NCBI RefSeq assembly: GCF_001624695.1
Contig: NZ_JSEP01000027.1
Span: 1-62,046, forward strand
Reading direction: 5' to 3'
DNA: 62,046 nucleotides
Source of the DNA: Labrenzia sp. OB1
Lineage (GTDB): Bacteria > Pseudomonadota > Alphaproteobacteria > Rhizobiales > Stappiaceae
This document shows positions 18,292-26,680 of this stretch, piece after piece. A program made the position numbers and the translations under genes. Numbering within the stretch: position 1 is the first letter of the stretch; every line of letters begins with the position of its first letter. The notes beneath the pieces were generated by a model, which was not told the origin of the DNA, did not search any database, and saw nothing but the letters and a program-made list of their open reading frames with translations.

Positions 18292-20478
18292 ATGTTGCAT
18301 CTCCTGCAAAAACCTCTTGAGGCTGCTCAACCGAGCCGGCGGACCTTCCTGAAGCTGTCAGCGGGCACCATCGGCGGTCTCGTTCTGGCAATGAACCTGC
18401 CGCGATCCGCAGCGTCGGCGGCCGAAGGCGATTTCCTCCAGCCTTTCGTGCATATCCGCCCGGACAACACGGTTGTGGTGCTGTCCAAGCATCTCGACAA
18501 GGGCCAGGGAACGGCGTCCGGGCTTGCGACGCTTGTTGCCGATGAACTCGATGCGTCGCACGATCAGGTCATGGTCGAGTTCGCACCGTCGAATCCGCAG
18601 CTCTACGCCAACACGATGTTCGGAGTTCAGGGCACGGGCGGCTCCACCGCCATGGCCAACTCCTTCACGCAGTACCGCCAGGCAGGCGCTGCGGCCAAGG
18701 CCATGATCGTGGCCGCCGCCGCGAAGGACTGGGGAGTGCCTGCTTCCGAAGTCGCCGTTTCCGGTGGTGTCGTCTCGCACGGGTCCGACAAGTCCGCGAC
18801 GCTGGGTGAACTGGCCGGCCTTGCCGCCGGTGAAGAAGTTCCGGCCGAACCGGTGCTGAAGACACCGGATCAGTGGGTCTATATCGGCAAGTCCTTTCCG
18901 CGCCTCGATGTTAAGAACAAGACGGTCGGTGCTCCGAACACCTACACCATGGACTTTCAGCGGGACGGCCTTCTGGTGGCGACCGTCGCCAGGGCGCCGC
19001 GTTTTGGCGGCAAGGTGAAGTCGTTTGACGCGAGCGAGGCCAGGAAAGTGCCCGGCGTCGTCAATGTGCTGGAGGTTCCGAACGGTGTCGCCGTGGTTGC
19101 CGACAGCACATGGCCGGCGATCAAAGGCCGGTCGCTCTTGGAAATCGAATGGGATGACAGCGGGGCGGAGACCCGGTCGAGTGACGCCATGATCGCTGAA
19201 CTCAAGGAGATGACGGCACAGCCGGGCGTGAAAGTGCGCGAGGACGGTGACGTCGATGCTGCCCTGGAAGTCTCTGCGAAGGTGATCGACGCCGACTATG
19301 ATTTTCCGTTCCTGGCTCACGGAGCCATGGAGCCGCTCGACATCGCCATGATGTTCGACGGGGAGACCGCGGAATTCTGGTTCGGATCCCAGATCCAGAC
19401 CATCGATCATAACGTGGCAGCCACCGTGCTTGGCATCCCGTTCCAGAACGTCAGGATCAACACGCTCTGGGCAGGCGGCTCCTTCGGCCGGCGCGCCCAG
19501 GCGGATGCCCATCCGGTCGTCGAGATCGCGATGCTGGCCAAGGCGATGCAGGCAGACGGAATGGAGCCTGCACCGGTGAAGATCGTCTGGACCCGCGAGG
19601 ACGACATGGCGGGCGGCTATTACCGGCCGATGTCGGCTCACAGGATCAGGGTTGGCCTCGACGCCGACAACAACGTCACGGCGTTCAAGTACAACATCGC
19701 GGCGAAATCGATCGTCAAGGGCACTCCGTTCGAGGCGATGCTCATGAAGGATGGCGTCGACCACAACATGACCGAGGGCGCGCATGACACGTCCTATGCC
19801 CTTGGGCTGATGAACATGGACCAGACGTTTCAGGAAACGCAGGTTCCGGTTCTGTGGTGGCGGTCGGTCGGGCATACGCACACGGCCTATGTCATGGAAA
19901 CCATGATCGACCGTCTGGCGAAGGAAGCCGGCAAGGATCCGGTCGCCTACCGGCTGGAGATGATCCGGGACGATCCGCGCAAGGCGAATGTCCTGAAGCT
20001 AGCTGCGGAGAAGGCGGGCTGGGACCATCCGCTGGCCGACGGCCGCTACAGGGGCGTCGCCGTGCACAAGTCCTTCGGCTCCTATGTGGCGGAAGTGGCG
20101 GAAATCTCGTTCCGCGACGACGGCACGGTGAAGGTCGAGAAGGTGACCGCCGCCGTGGATTGCGGCACGCCAATCAACCCGGACAACATTGTTGCCCAGG
20201 TCGAGGGCGGCATCGGCTACGGCCTCGGCGCGATCCTGCGCAATCAGGTGACGCTGGTGGACGGGGTGGTCGAGGAAACCAACTTCGACACCTACGAGCC
20301 GCTGCGTATGTCGGACATGCCGGAGGTCGAGGTGCATATCGTTGCCTCCAATGAGCCGCCGACCGGCATCGGCGAGCCCGGCACACCTCCAATCGGCCCG
20401 GCCGTCGCCAATGCCATCGCTGCGGCCAAGGGCGACTGGATTTCGAGTTTGCCGTTGTCGAAGGCGGGGCTTGTGTGA
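18292..20478 (+). CDS. Molybdopterin catalytic subunit (IorB/aldehyde oxidoreductase-like)
   Basis: A 728-residue large subunit. A twin-arginine signal is visible (PSRRTFLKLSAG, Arg16-Arg17, then a hydrophobic stretch), predicting Tat export to the periplasm with the small subunit. The xanthine-dehydrogenase-like Mo domain holds FLAHGAMEPLD, GGSFGRRAQAD and, near the C-terminus, TGIGEPGTPPIGPAVANAI with the expected catalytic Glu. Substrate may be an N-heterocycle or aldehyde; not determinable here. No FAD subunit and no cytochrome c gene is adjacent. Its GGAGGG ribosome site lies at the small-subunit stop; a strong terminator follows. Confidence 0.9.
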   Translation: MLHLLQKPLEAAQPSRRTFLKLSAGTIGGLVLAMNLPRSAASAAEGDFLQPFVHIRPDNTVVVLSKHLDKGQGTASGLATLVADELDASHDQVMVEFAPSNPQLYANTMFGVQGTGGSTAMANSFTQYRQAGAAAKAMIVAAAAKDWGVPASEVAVSGGVVSHGSDKSATLGELAGLAAGEEVPAEPVLKTPDQWVYIGKSFPRLDVKNKTVGAPNTYTMDFQRDGLLVATVARAPRFGGKVKSFDASEARKVPGVVNVLEVPNGVAVVADSTWPAIKGRSLLEIEWDDSGAETRSSDAMIAELKEMTAQPGVKVREDGDVDAALEVSAKVIDADYDFPFLAHGAMEPLDIAMMFDGETAEFWFGSQIQTIDHNVAATVLGIPFQNVRINTLWAGGSFGRRAQADAHPVVEIAMLAKAMQADGMEPAPVKIVWTREDDMAGGYYRPMSAHRIRVGLDADNNVTAFKYNIAAKSIVKGTPFEAMLMKDGVDHNMTEGAHDTSYALGLMNMDQTFQETQVPVLWWRSVGHTHTAYVMETMIDRLAKEAGKDPVAYRLEMIRDDPRKANVLKLAAEKAGWDHPLADGRYRGVAVHKSFGSYVAEVAEISFRDDGTVKVEKVTAAVDCGTPINPDNIVAQVEGGIGYGLGAILRNQVTLVDGVVEETNFDTYEPLRMSDMPEVEVHIVASNEPPTGIGEPGTPPIGPAVANAIAAAKGDWISSLPLSKAGLV

Positions 20479-20498
20479 GTTGAAAGTCGTCTGAAACG

Positions 20499-20525
20499 AA
20501 AAAAGCCGCCTCCGGGCGGCTTTTT
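20499..20525 (+). terminator. Rho-independent terminator of the hydroxylase operon
   Basis: The stem GCCGCC (20505-20510) / GGCGGC (20515-20520), flanked by A-run and T-run, is symmetric, so it may also serve rlmN-side traffic. It begins 21 bases past the hydroxylase stop. Confidence 0.85.
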
Positions 20526-20615
20526 GCATGTTGGACACCTGAAACATCGCGGTTCATGAAACGCGGCTGGAAAAAGCGATGTGCTTTGCCCGAATGGAAA
20601 GTCTGGTTCGACTGC

Positions 20616-21839
20616 CTAAGCCTGGGCCGCCAGCGCGTCCCGGTCTTTCTTGCGCATGCGTTCCGAAGCCGATTTGAGCTGGCCGCAGGCGGCGAAGATG
20701 TCGCGGCCGCGCGGGGTGCGGATGGGGGAGGCGTAGCCGGCGCGGTTGACGATGTCGGCGAATTCCTCGATCCGCTCCCAGTCCGAACATTCGTATTCGG
20801 AGCCCGGCCAGGGGTTGAACGGGATCAGGTTGATCTTGGCCGGAATGCCCTTCAGCAGCCGGACCAGATCCAGCGCGTCCTTGTTGCTGTCGTTGATGCC
20901 CTTCAGCATCACGTATTCGAAGGTGATGCGCTTGGCGTTGGACAGGCCCGGATAGTTGCGGCAGGCGTCCAGCAGGGCTGCGATGTTCCATTTCTTGTTG
21001 ATCGGCACCAGAACGTCACGCAGCTCGTCGCGGACCGCATGCAGGGAGATCGCCAGCATGCAGCCGATCTCGTCGCCCGTGCGGAAAATTTCCGGAACGA
21101 CGCCGGAGGTCGACAGGGTGATACGCCGTTTGGAGAGCGACAGGCCGTCGCCGTCGGAGGCGATCAGAAGCGCCTTTTTCACGTTCTCGAAATTATAGAG
21201 CGGCTCGCCCATGCCCATCATCACGACATTGGTGACCAGCCGGCCCTCGGAGGGAACAATGGCACCCTGCGGCGTGTGCGCATCCGGAAAATCGCCGAGG
21301 CGGTCGCGGGCCAGAAGGATCTGCGAGAGGACTTCCTCCGCGGTCAGATTACGGACCAGCTTCTGGGTACCGGTGTGACAGAAGGTGCAGGTGAGGGTGC
21401 AGCCGACCTGGGACGAAACGCACAGCGTTCCCCGGCCTTCTTCGGGAATATAGACCGTCTCGACCTCAACCGGGCGGCCGGCGCCGCGTGGCGGGAAGCG
21501 GAACAGCCACTTGCGGGTGCCATCGACGGAAATCTGCTCGGAGACGATCTCCGGACGGGCAATCGAGAAATTATCTGCAAGTTTCTGACGCAGGTCCTTG
21601 GCGATGTTGGTCATCTGCGCGAAATCGGACACACCGCGCACATACAGCCAATGCCAGAGCTGGGATGCCCGCATCCGCCATTGTTTCTGCGGTACGCCTA
21701 TCGTGCCGAGCGCTTCGCCCAGTTCTTCGCGGCTGAGGCCGACAAGCACCGGCTTTTCCTCGCCCGGCAGCAGAACCGCTGCGGCTGGAACGGTCGGCGC
21801 GTTCGGATTGTCCCGCGCGATATCGAGCGTAATCGCCAT
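20616..21839 (-). CDS. rlmN: 23S rRNA (adenine2503-C2)-/tRNA methyltransferase RlmN
   Basis: A 407-residue radical-SAM enzyme that methylates A2503 of 23S rRNA and A37 of some tRNAs. The 4Fe-4S motif is CTLTCTFC within SSQVGCTLTCTFCHTGTQ (about residue 140); MGMGEPLYNFENV and SLHAVRDELRD follow. The N-terminal domain WHWLYVRGV is typical. ATG 21839 is used. No operon partner. Confidence 0.96.
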   Translation of the reverse strand: MAITLDIARDNPNAPTVPAAAVLLPGEEKPVLVGLSREELGEALGTIGVPQKQWRMRASQLWHWLYVRGVSDFAQMTNIAKDLRQKLADNFSIARPEIVSEQISVDGTRKWLFRFPPRGAGRPVEVETVYIPEEGRGTLCVSSQVGCTLTCTFCHTGTQKLVRNLTAEEVLSQILLARDRLGDFPDAHTPQGAIVPSEGRLVTNVVMMGMGEPLYNFENVKKALLIASDGDGLSLSKRRITLSTSGVVPEIFRTGDEIGCMLAISLHAVRDELRDVLVPINKKWNIAALLDACRNYPGLSNAKRITFEYVMLKGINDSNKDALDLVRLLKGIPAKINLIPFNPWPGSEYECSDWERIEEFADIVNRAGYASPIRTPRGRDIFAACGQLKSASERMRKKDRDALAAQA

Positions 21840-21975
21840 GTCGTGATCCGTTTTCCTGTCCGGCGTTTTTCGTGGCGTATCCTGTTTGGTGGATACGGCA
21901 GCCGGTCACCTGATCATCAGACCTCCGACCAGCAGGAAACGGAAGTCAGAAAGTCGGTCGATTTCTAAAGTGTTG

Positions 21976-22013
21976 GAGCATCCTGTCTGCGTTCACTCGA
22001 ACGCGGCATGCTC
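21976..22013. repeat. Nested hairpin
   Basis: GAGCAT (21976-21981) pairs with ATGCTC (22008-22013), and inside it GCGTTC pairs with GAACGC. It lies in the 330-base gap between rlmN and the IalB-like gene. It resembles short dispersed palindromes of Hyphomicrobiales; no gene was seen in the rest of the gap. Confidence 0.4.
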
Positions 22014-22169
22014 AAGCCGTTTCCAAAACCACAAACGCCGGTAAAAATCAAGTTTTGCGGCTGCATTGGTGCCATGCGGCCAGCGAACCGATGCATGCCG
22101 AAAAGCCCGGCGAAGGCGCAGAAGCGCCCTGCCGGGTCAATGTCGCGAAAACGGGAGAGGCTTTGCCGG

Positions 22170-22676
22170 TTACTGGCAGGCCTGGCTGGCGGTATTGATC
22201 GCCGCCGTCACACCGGACAGCGAGAACTTGTAGGTCGTCCGGGTGCCGCGGCTTGATTCACCGTTCACACTCATTTCCCGGCCCGCCTTCATGGCGGCGA
22301 CAAGCTGAGCTTCTGTCGCGGCGTTTTCCACCCAGGCACCGTCATTGTTGGTGAACAGCGTGAAGTTCTTGCCGTCGATATCGACCGCCACCGAAGACTT
22401 GTCCTTGAAGGGATAGCCGACAAGCAGGCTCGGTTCCGAGCTGACGCCTTCCGCCGGACGGCTCGTCACGAAGAAGAAGACATCTCCGTGATTGCGATCC
22501 CCGGGAAGCAAGGTGGTTGGCTTGGTCAACGCGTAGCAGACCTTGCCGCTGCCACTTGTGAGCGCATAGGCCGCCCAGTCGTTGTGCTGCTTCAGAAGCG
22601 TCGGGGTCTGCGCGAAAGCCACTGCACTCGAAACGGCCAGACCTGCAAGGGCTAGAACCAGCGATTTTGCTTTCAT
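22170..22676 (-). CDS. Invasion-associated locus B (IalB) family protein
   Basis: A 168-residue exported protein. The signal peptide ends AVAFAQ (about residue 23). The mature part (WAAYALTSGSGKVCYALTKP, then FFFVTSRPAEG and VGYPFKDKSSV) fits the IalB domain, named from Bartonella but widespread and mostly of unknown function in free-living alphaproteobacteria. Two ATGs in a row (22679, 22676) follow GTGTGGAG, so the start is uncertain by one residue. Confidence 0.82.
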   Translation of the reverse strand: MKAKSLVLALAGLAVSSAVAFAQTPTLLKQHNDWAAYALTSGSGKVCYALTKPTTLLPGDRNHGDVFFFVTSRPAEGVSSEPSLLVGYPFKDKSSVAVDIDGKNFTLFTNNDGAWVENAATEAQLVAAMKAGREMSVNGESSRGTRTTYKFSLSGVTAAINTASQACQ

Positions 22677-22970
22677 CATCTCCACACCGTTTGGCTTTGA
22701 GTTTCCGTCAAATTCAATTCAACTGCCGTCTGACATATAAACCTTGCTTTAATGATAACTTAAAGCGGGTTACGAAAGGGTTGAAGCCATGGCAATTGGT
22801 TTTTGAGTTTTTCGTCGCTCTTTTTCTCATGTCAGGGTGCGGGCCGCCGGAACGGGACCGTTTCCCGAATTGTCCCACAGCCTGTTGCGGTTAATCACGG
22901 CAAGAGTGTGGCGGTGTGCCTTAACCCCCTTTCGAAAACCGGCGAACGTGTTAAAGATCGGTCATGACCG

Positions 22971-23564
22971 TTGGCTCGGCAGGGAGTTTGGTATCCGTTG
23001 GCGAATGCGCAATATTATTCCGATCTCATCGTCAAGGTCGCGGCGGAGCGGGACAAGGCTGCCTTCGTCGAATTGTTCGATCATTTCGCCCCGCGTCTGA
23101 AGGGCTATCTGATGAAACAGGGCGCCGACAATGCCGTTGCCGAGGAAGTCGCCCAGGATGTGATGGTCACGCTCTGGCGCAAGGCGGATCTTTTCGATCC
23201 CTGTAAATCCTCCGCAAGTACCTGGCTTTTCCGTATTGCCCGAAACCGCCGTATTGACCGTCTGCGCCGGCAAAAGACCGCGGAACTCAATCCGGACGAA
23301 CCTGCGCTTCAGCCGGCGCCGTTGCCGGACGTCGCCGACGAGATGGATGCACGCTTGCGGGAAACACGCGTCAGGGCCGCGCTGGAACAACTGCCCGAGG
23401 ACCAGCGTCAGGTGGTCCGGCTGGCCTTTTTCATCGGACAGTCGCACAGCGAAATCGCCGATCAGACAGGACTGCCGCTCGGAACGGTGAAATCCCGGAT
23501 CCGCCTCGCCTTCGGCAGGTTGCGCCAGCTTCTGGAAGCCGACGCGGCCGTCGATGTGGATTAG
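22971..23564 (+). CDS. ECF-type RNA polymerase sigma factor
   Basis: A 197-residue sigma factor with region 2 (VELFDHFAPRLKGYLMKQGA, then AQDVMVTLWRKADLF and TWLFRIARNRRIDRLRRQK) and region 4 (ALEQLPEDQRQVVRLAFF, then SEIADQTGLPLGTVKSRIRL). TTG 22971 is the furthest start; TTG 22998, 11 bases after GGAG, is an alternative. No anti-sigma gene follows: the next gene, overlapping by 11 bases, is a VanX-type dipeptidase, so the two are probably co-expressed. Confidence 0.87.
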   Translation: MARQGVWYPLANAQYYSDLIVKVAAERDKAAFVELFDHFAPRLKGYLMKQGADNAVAEEVAQDVMVTLWRKADLFDPCKSSASTWLFRIARNRRIDRLRRQKTAELNPDEPALQPAPLPDVADEMDARLRETRVRAALEQLPEDQRQVVRLAFFIGQSHSEIADQTGLPLGTVKSRIRLAFGRLRQLLEADAAVDVD

Positions 23565-24279
23565 GCGGTTTGCCGTTGCCGGTCTGATTGTCTGCGCAGG
23601 GGTCTCCAACGCAGCCTCGGATGCGTTGCCACGAGGGTTCGTTTATCTGCGCGATGCGGTTCCCGATATCCGCCAGGACATGCGTTACGCGAGCCGTGAC
23701 AACTTCATGCGCAAACGTCTGCCCGGCTATGAGGCACCGGAATGCATCCTGACGCAAGATGCGGCAAAGGCGCTCGGCAGGGTTCAGAACGCCGCCGTGA
23801 GCGCGGGGTACTCGCTCGTCGTCTTCGATTGCTACCGGCCGCAACAGGCCGTTGACGCAATGGTGGCCTGGGTCAATTCCGGCAAGGGTACAGACCCCGC
23901 GTATTACCCGAGGGTGTCGCGGGCGCACCTGATCCGGCAAGGTTATATCGGCGCGAAAAGCAGCCACGCCAGAGGGTCCACCGTCGATGTTGCTCTGGAA
24001 TTGCTTTCCGGCTCGGTCCCTGAGGCCGATACTCCGCCCGCCTGTGCCCGCAAGGACCGGGAGACCGCTGATTTCGGCACCCCCTTCGACTGCTTCGACC
24101 CTGCCAGCCATACAGGATCGACCGCCATTCCTGTCTCCGCCCAGAGCCTGCGCCGGACACTCGTGGCACTGATGAAAGGCGGCGGTTTCCGGAATTATCC
24201 GGGAGAGTGGTGGCATTTCACCCTTCAAGGTGAACCGTTTCCCGGCAAGGCATTCGATTTCCCGATTGAGCGCCGGTAA
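23554..24279 (+). CDS. Zn-dependent D-alanyl-D-alanine dipeptidase (VanX/DdpX, M15D)
   Basis: A 241-residue exported enzyme with signal peptide (1-20, ending SNAAS). M15 zinc signature: SSHARGSTVDVAL (His and Asp ligands, about residues 134-146) and GEWWHFT (catalytic Glu and His ligand, about 213-219). It cleaves D-Ala-D-Ala, recycling D-Ala from peptidoglycan. It lacks a VanHA neighbourhood, so vancomycin resistance is not implied. Translation is coupled to the sigma factor gene. Confidence 0.88.
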   Translation: MWIRRFAVAGLIVCAGVSNAASDALPRGFVYLRDAVPDIRQDMRYASRDNFMRKRLPGYEAPECILTQDAAKALGRVQNAAVSAGYSLVVFDCYRPQQAVDAMVAWVNSGKGTDPAYYPRVSRAHLIRQGYIGAKSSHARGSTVDVALELLSGSVPEADTPPACARKDRETADFGTPFDCFDPASHTGSTAIPVSAQSLRRTLVALMKGGGFRNYPGEWWHFTLQGEPFPGKAFDFPIERR

Positions 24280-24318
24280 AGGCGCCCGTATCCGGGTTCC
24301 TGTCGACGTCAGTCGGGA

Positions 24319-25665
24319 TCACTCGTCAAACAAGGGGGTCACTTCCGAAATAGCCGTGTCCTTGTATTTGGATCCAGGGAAAACAGAACCGATTTCGATT
24401 TCCAGCCACGCGGCTTCCACGGGCGTTTCGAAGACGTAACGCTCGGCACCCATCGTGTCGCTCAGGCTGAGGATCCGGTTTGTGCCGTCGGACAGGGTAA
24501 TGTTGGCGGTTCTGACGCGGGCGTTCTTGCGAAAGATGTCCCGGTTCTTGGCGTAACCGTTGACAATTTCGAAGCCCTGGAGCGATCTGGTCCGGTCAAA
24601 GGCAAACAGGACCTTTTCTCCTGCTCCGTCCCCGGAAACGCCCTCGACCCAGGCGGTCGATGTCTTGCCGTCGAACAGATTTCCAGGGCCGTAACGGTTT
24701 CCATATTGCGGATCGAGCACGGAACTGGCGCAGACCTGCAAGCCGCTGTTGCCGGTGCGTGCCGGGCTGCACATTTTGGCGGCGTAGTCCGGCAGGGGAT
24801 TGTGACGGGCCGCCGTCAGGTTCTTGGCCCGCTTGCTTTCCGATCCGGTGTCCCCTGAACGGCTCGCCGGTGTGGTTTTGGCAACGGGCTGCTTGCTGTC
24901 TTCCGATTTTCCACCGAAATAGAATTCTCCGATGAGGGTGTCGTTTAACCAGGGTTCCTGGCGTTCGCCCGTGGATGTGTAGACGCTGTCGCGCACGCGG
25001 CCCATCAGCTGGCGGACTTCCAGATCGGGTGTGCCGATCATACGAGCCAGCGCTTCGGTGAAGGGACTGTTGGAGCCCGACCCGTCCAGCGCGATTTCGT
25101 CAGGCGCTGTGGCGAAGGCGATCATCATGCCTGCCGCGTTTGCTTCCAGCCGGGCCAGTCCGTTTGTCGTTCCCCGGGACAGGGAGCGCGGCAGGGGATT
25201 GCTGCGGCAAGCATCCAGGAAAACCAGCTTCAGCCGCGCCCTGGAGGCTTCCATGATTTCCAGAAGGTCGTCGGCCTTGACCGCCTGGCCGGGCAGGTCC
25301 GTCGCGGTCAGGATATCTGCATCCACCGGCAACAGCCAGTTGCGGCCGTCCACCTGAACGCCGTGGCCGGCGTAAAATACCAGAGCGACATCGGCTCCTT
25401 GCGCCCCGCGCCCGAACCGGGTGAGGCCGTCCTGGAACGCCTGCCGGTCGCCGTCGATAACGCGGACAACATCGAAACCGAGTTCGGAGAGTTTGCCTGC
25501 GATCAGGTTGGCGTCATTCGAGGGGCTCGCCAATGCCGGCATCGATTGGTAATTGCCATTGCCGATGACCAGCGCGACCTTGCCGGCCGCATGCGCCATC
25601 GACGACATGGCGAATACCATTACAAACAGCCAAATGCCTGTCATCGTTCTCGGAATTGCGGTCAT
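24319..25665 (-). CDS. Exported caspase-like protease with C-terminal NADase-type glycan-binding domain
   Basis: A 448-residue protein from ATG 25665 (TGGAGACTGGA upstream). Signal peptide (1-27), then a C14 caspase-like p20 domain with the catalytic His101 in YAGHGVQVDG and Cys153 in VFLDACRSNP. Both members of the dyad are present. After a polar linker (about 265-310) comes a discoidin-like domain (SVLDPQYGNRYGPGNLFDGK, then GFEIVNGYAKN) that I recognise as the NADase-type glycan-binding fold. Periplasmic or cell-surface action is likely; substrates are unknown. Confidence 0.8.
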   Translation of the reverse strand: MTAIPRTMTGIWLFVMVFAMSSMAHAAGKVALVIGNGNYQSMPALASPSNDANLIAGKLSELGFDVVRVIDGDRQAFQDGLTRFGRGAQGADVALVFYAGHGVQVDGRNWLLPVDADILTATDLPGQAVKADDLLEIMEASRARLKLVFLDACRSNPLPRSLSRGTTNGLARLEANAAGMMIAFATAPDEIALDGSGSNSPFTEALARMIGTPDLEVRQLMGRVRDSVYTSTGERQEPWLNDTLIGEFYFGGKSEDSKQPVAKTTPASRSGDTGSESKRAKNLTAARHNPLPDYAAKMCSPARTGNSGLQVCASSVLDPQYGNRYGPGNLFDGKTSTAWVEGVSGDGAGEKVLFAFDRTRSLQGFEIVNGYAKNRDIFRKNARVRTANITLSDGTNRILSLSDTMGAERYVFETPVEAAWLEIEIGSVFPGSKYKDTAISEVTPLFDE

Positions 25666-25797
25666 TTCCAGTCTCCAGCGAGATAAAAGAAAACCGATCC
25701 CAGGAGAGGAACGCAAGGGAATTTTCCCTTGCGGGAGGTCTCTTCAGTTTTTTCTCAAGTCAAAGGTTGGTGACCGCAATGCGCAGGAACGGGTAAG

Positions 25798-26343
25798 TCA
25801 CGTCCCGGGTACTTTTCTGCCGGAGCGCATGACCGGGCCGCCGGAAACATGCCTGGGGCGTTCGATCTTCGGTGCGCCGGCGGTCAGCGGGCGCTCCGCG
25901 TAACGGCCGAGGGCCCTGTGGCGGTCATACATGACGATGGCGCCTGCCATGGCGACGTTGATGCAGAACTTGGTCGGGATCTTCACCACGTGAGCGCAAC
26001 GCTCCAGCATCTGCGGCGACAGTGAGCCACGCTCGGGACCAAGCACATAGGCCGCCTGCAACGGATGGCCGAAGCTCGGCAGATCGATGGACTCCTCGGT
26101 GAGCTCGATGCCGACGAGCTGACATCCGGCGGGCAGGTCCATCGTCTCGACGCTGTCCCAGGTGAAAACCGGCAGATGACCGGGGCTCTTGGAGGTGTCT
26201 GACGGCGGCGCCTTGCGGAGTTTGCGGTCGGCATCGACGGTGAAAAAGAAGTTTGCGCCGAAAGCGTGCGCGGAGCGCATCAGCGTGCCGAGGTTCATCC
26301 GTTTGGAGAGGCCTTCCGCCCCGACCGCAAAATATCCGCGCAT
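25798..26343 (-). CDS. SPOUT-class RNA methyltransferase (TrmH family)
   Basis: A 181-residue protein holding only the SPOUT catalytic domain. Motif 1 asparagine region KRMNLGTLMRSAHAFGA (about 14-30), motif 2 YVLGPERGSLS and motif 3 IPTKFCINVAMAGAIVMYDR are present. It is short, like TrmL/TrmH-type enzymes acting on tRNA or rRNA 2'-O-ribose. The exact target is not resolved. ATG 26343 is used; the MITE-like hairpin lies in its upstream region. Confidence 0.85.
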   Translation of the reverse strand: MRGYFAVGAEGLSKRMNLGTLMRSAHAFGANFFFTVDADRKLRKAPPSDTSKSPGHLPVFTWDSVETMDLPAGCQLVGIELTEESIDLPSFGHPLQAAYVLGPERGSLSPQMLERCAHVVKIPTKFCINVAMAGAIVMYDRHRALGRYAERPLTAGAPKIERPRHVSGGPVMRSGRKVPGT

Positions 26344-26375
26344 TCTGTCTTTCCATTGTTTCCGCTTTTCCAGGG

Positions 26376-26527
26376 TAGGGACCCATCAAATTGAACTTTC
26401 AGGCATCAATCCGACAAAGAAGAGCAATGAAAAGCCTCAAGAGCCATGTTGATGCATGGGGTAAAGGCTTTGACGCGGCTCTTCGCAGCCGGATTGATGC
26501 CTGAAAGCATAATTTTATGGGTCCATA
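26376..26527. mobile_element. MITE-like inverted-repeat element flanked by TA
   Basis: The left arm 26379-26425 and right arm 26478-26524 are complementary along their length, including 18 uninterrupted bp (26396-26413 with 26490-26507). The outermost paired bases are GGACCCAT/ATGGGTCC. A TA dinucleotide flanks each side (26376-26377, 26526-26527), as expected after insertion by an IS630/Tc1-type transposase. It carries no gene. It sits between two divergent genes. Confidence 0.6.
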
Positions 26528-26680
26528 CTCTAGCCCTCATAGCGGAAAGTCGGCGGAGCTGAAAGGTACGCCGCCAAAAGGCCGGGTTCTGCGTGCCCCG
26601 AAGATTATCCGGAAAGCCTATATCTGCGGCGGATGTCCATTGCTAACCTGCCGTTTCCATTTGTGCTTCAAGAGGTCGCC

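Noticed and set aside
20556..21968. 470-residue plus-strand frame opposite rlmN
   Set aside because: Antisense shadow of a clear radical-SAM gene in a high-GC genome.
23554..24279. Vancomycin-resistance vanX
   Set aside because: No vanH or vanA nearby; D-Ala-D-Ala dipeptidases are common in Gram-negatives for recycling.
24319..25665. Caspase as part of a known caspase-based phage-defence system
   Set aside because: Signal peptide and glycan-binding tail point to export; no defence genes adjacent.
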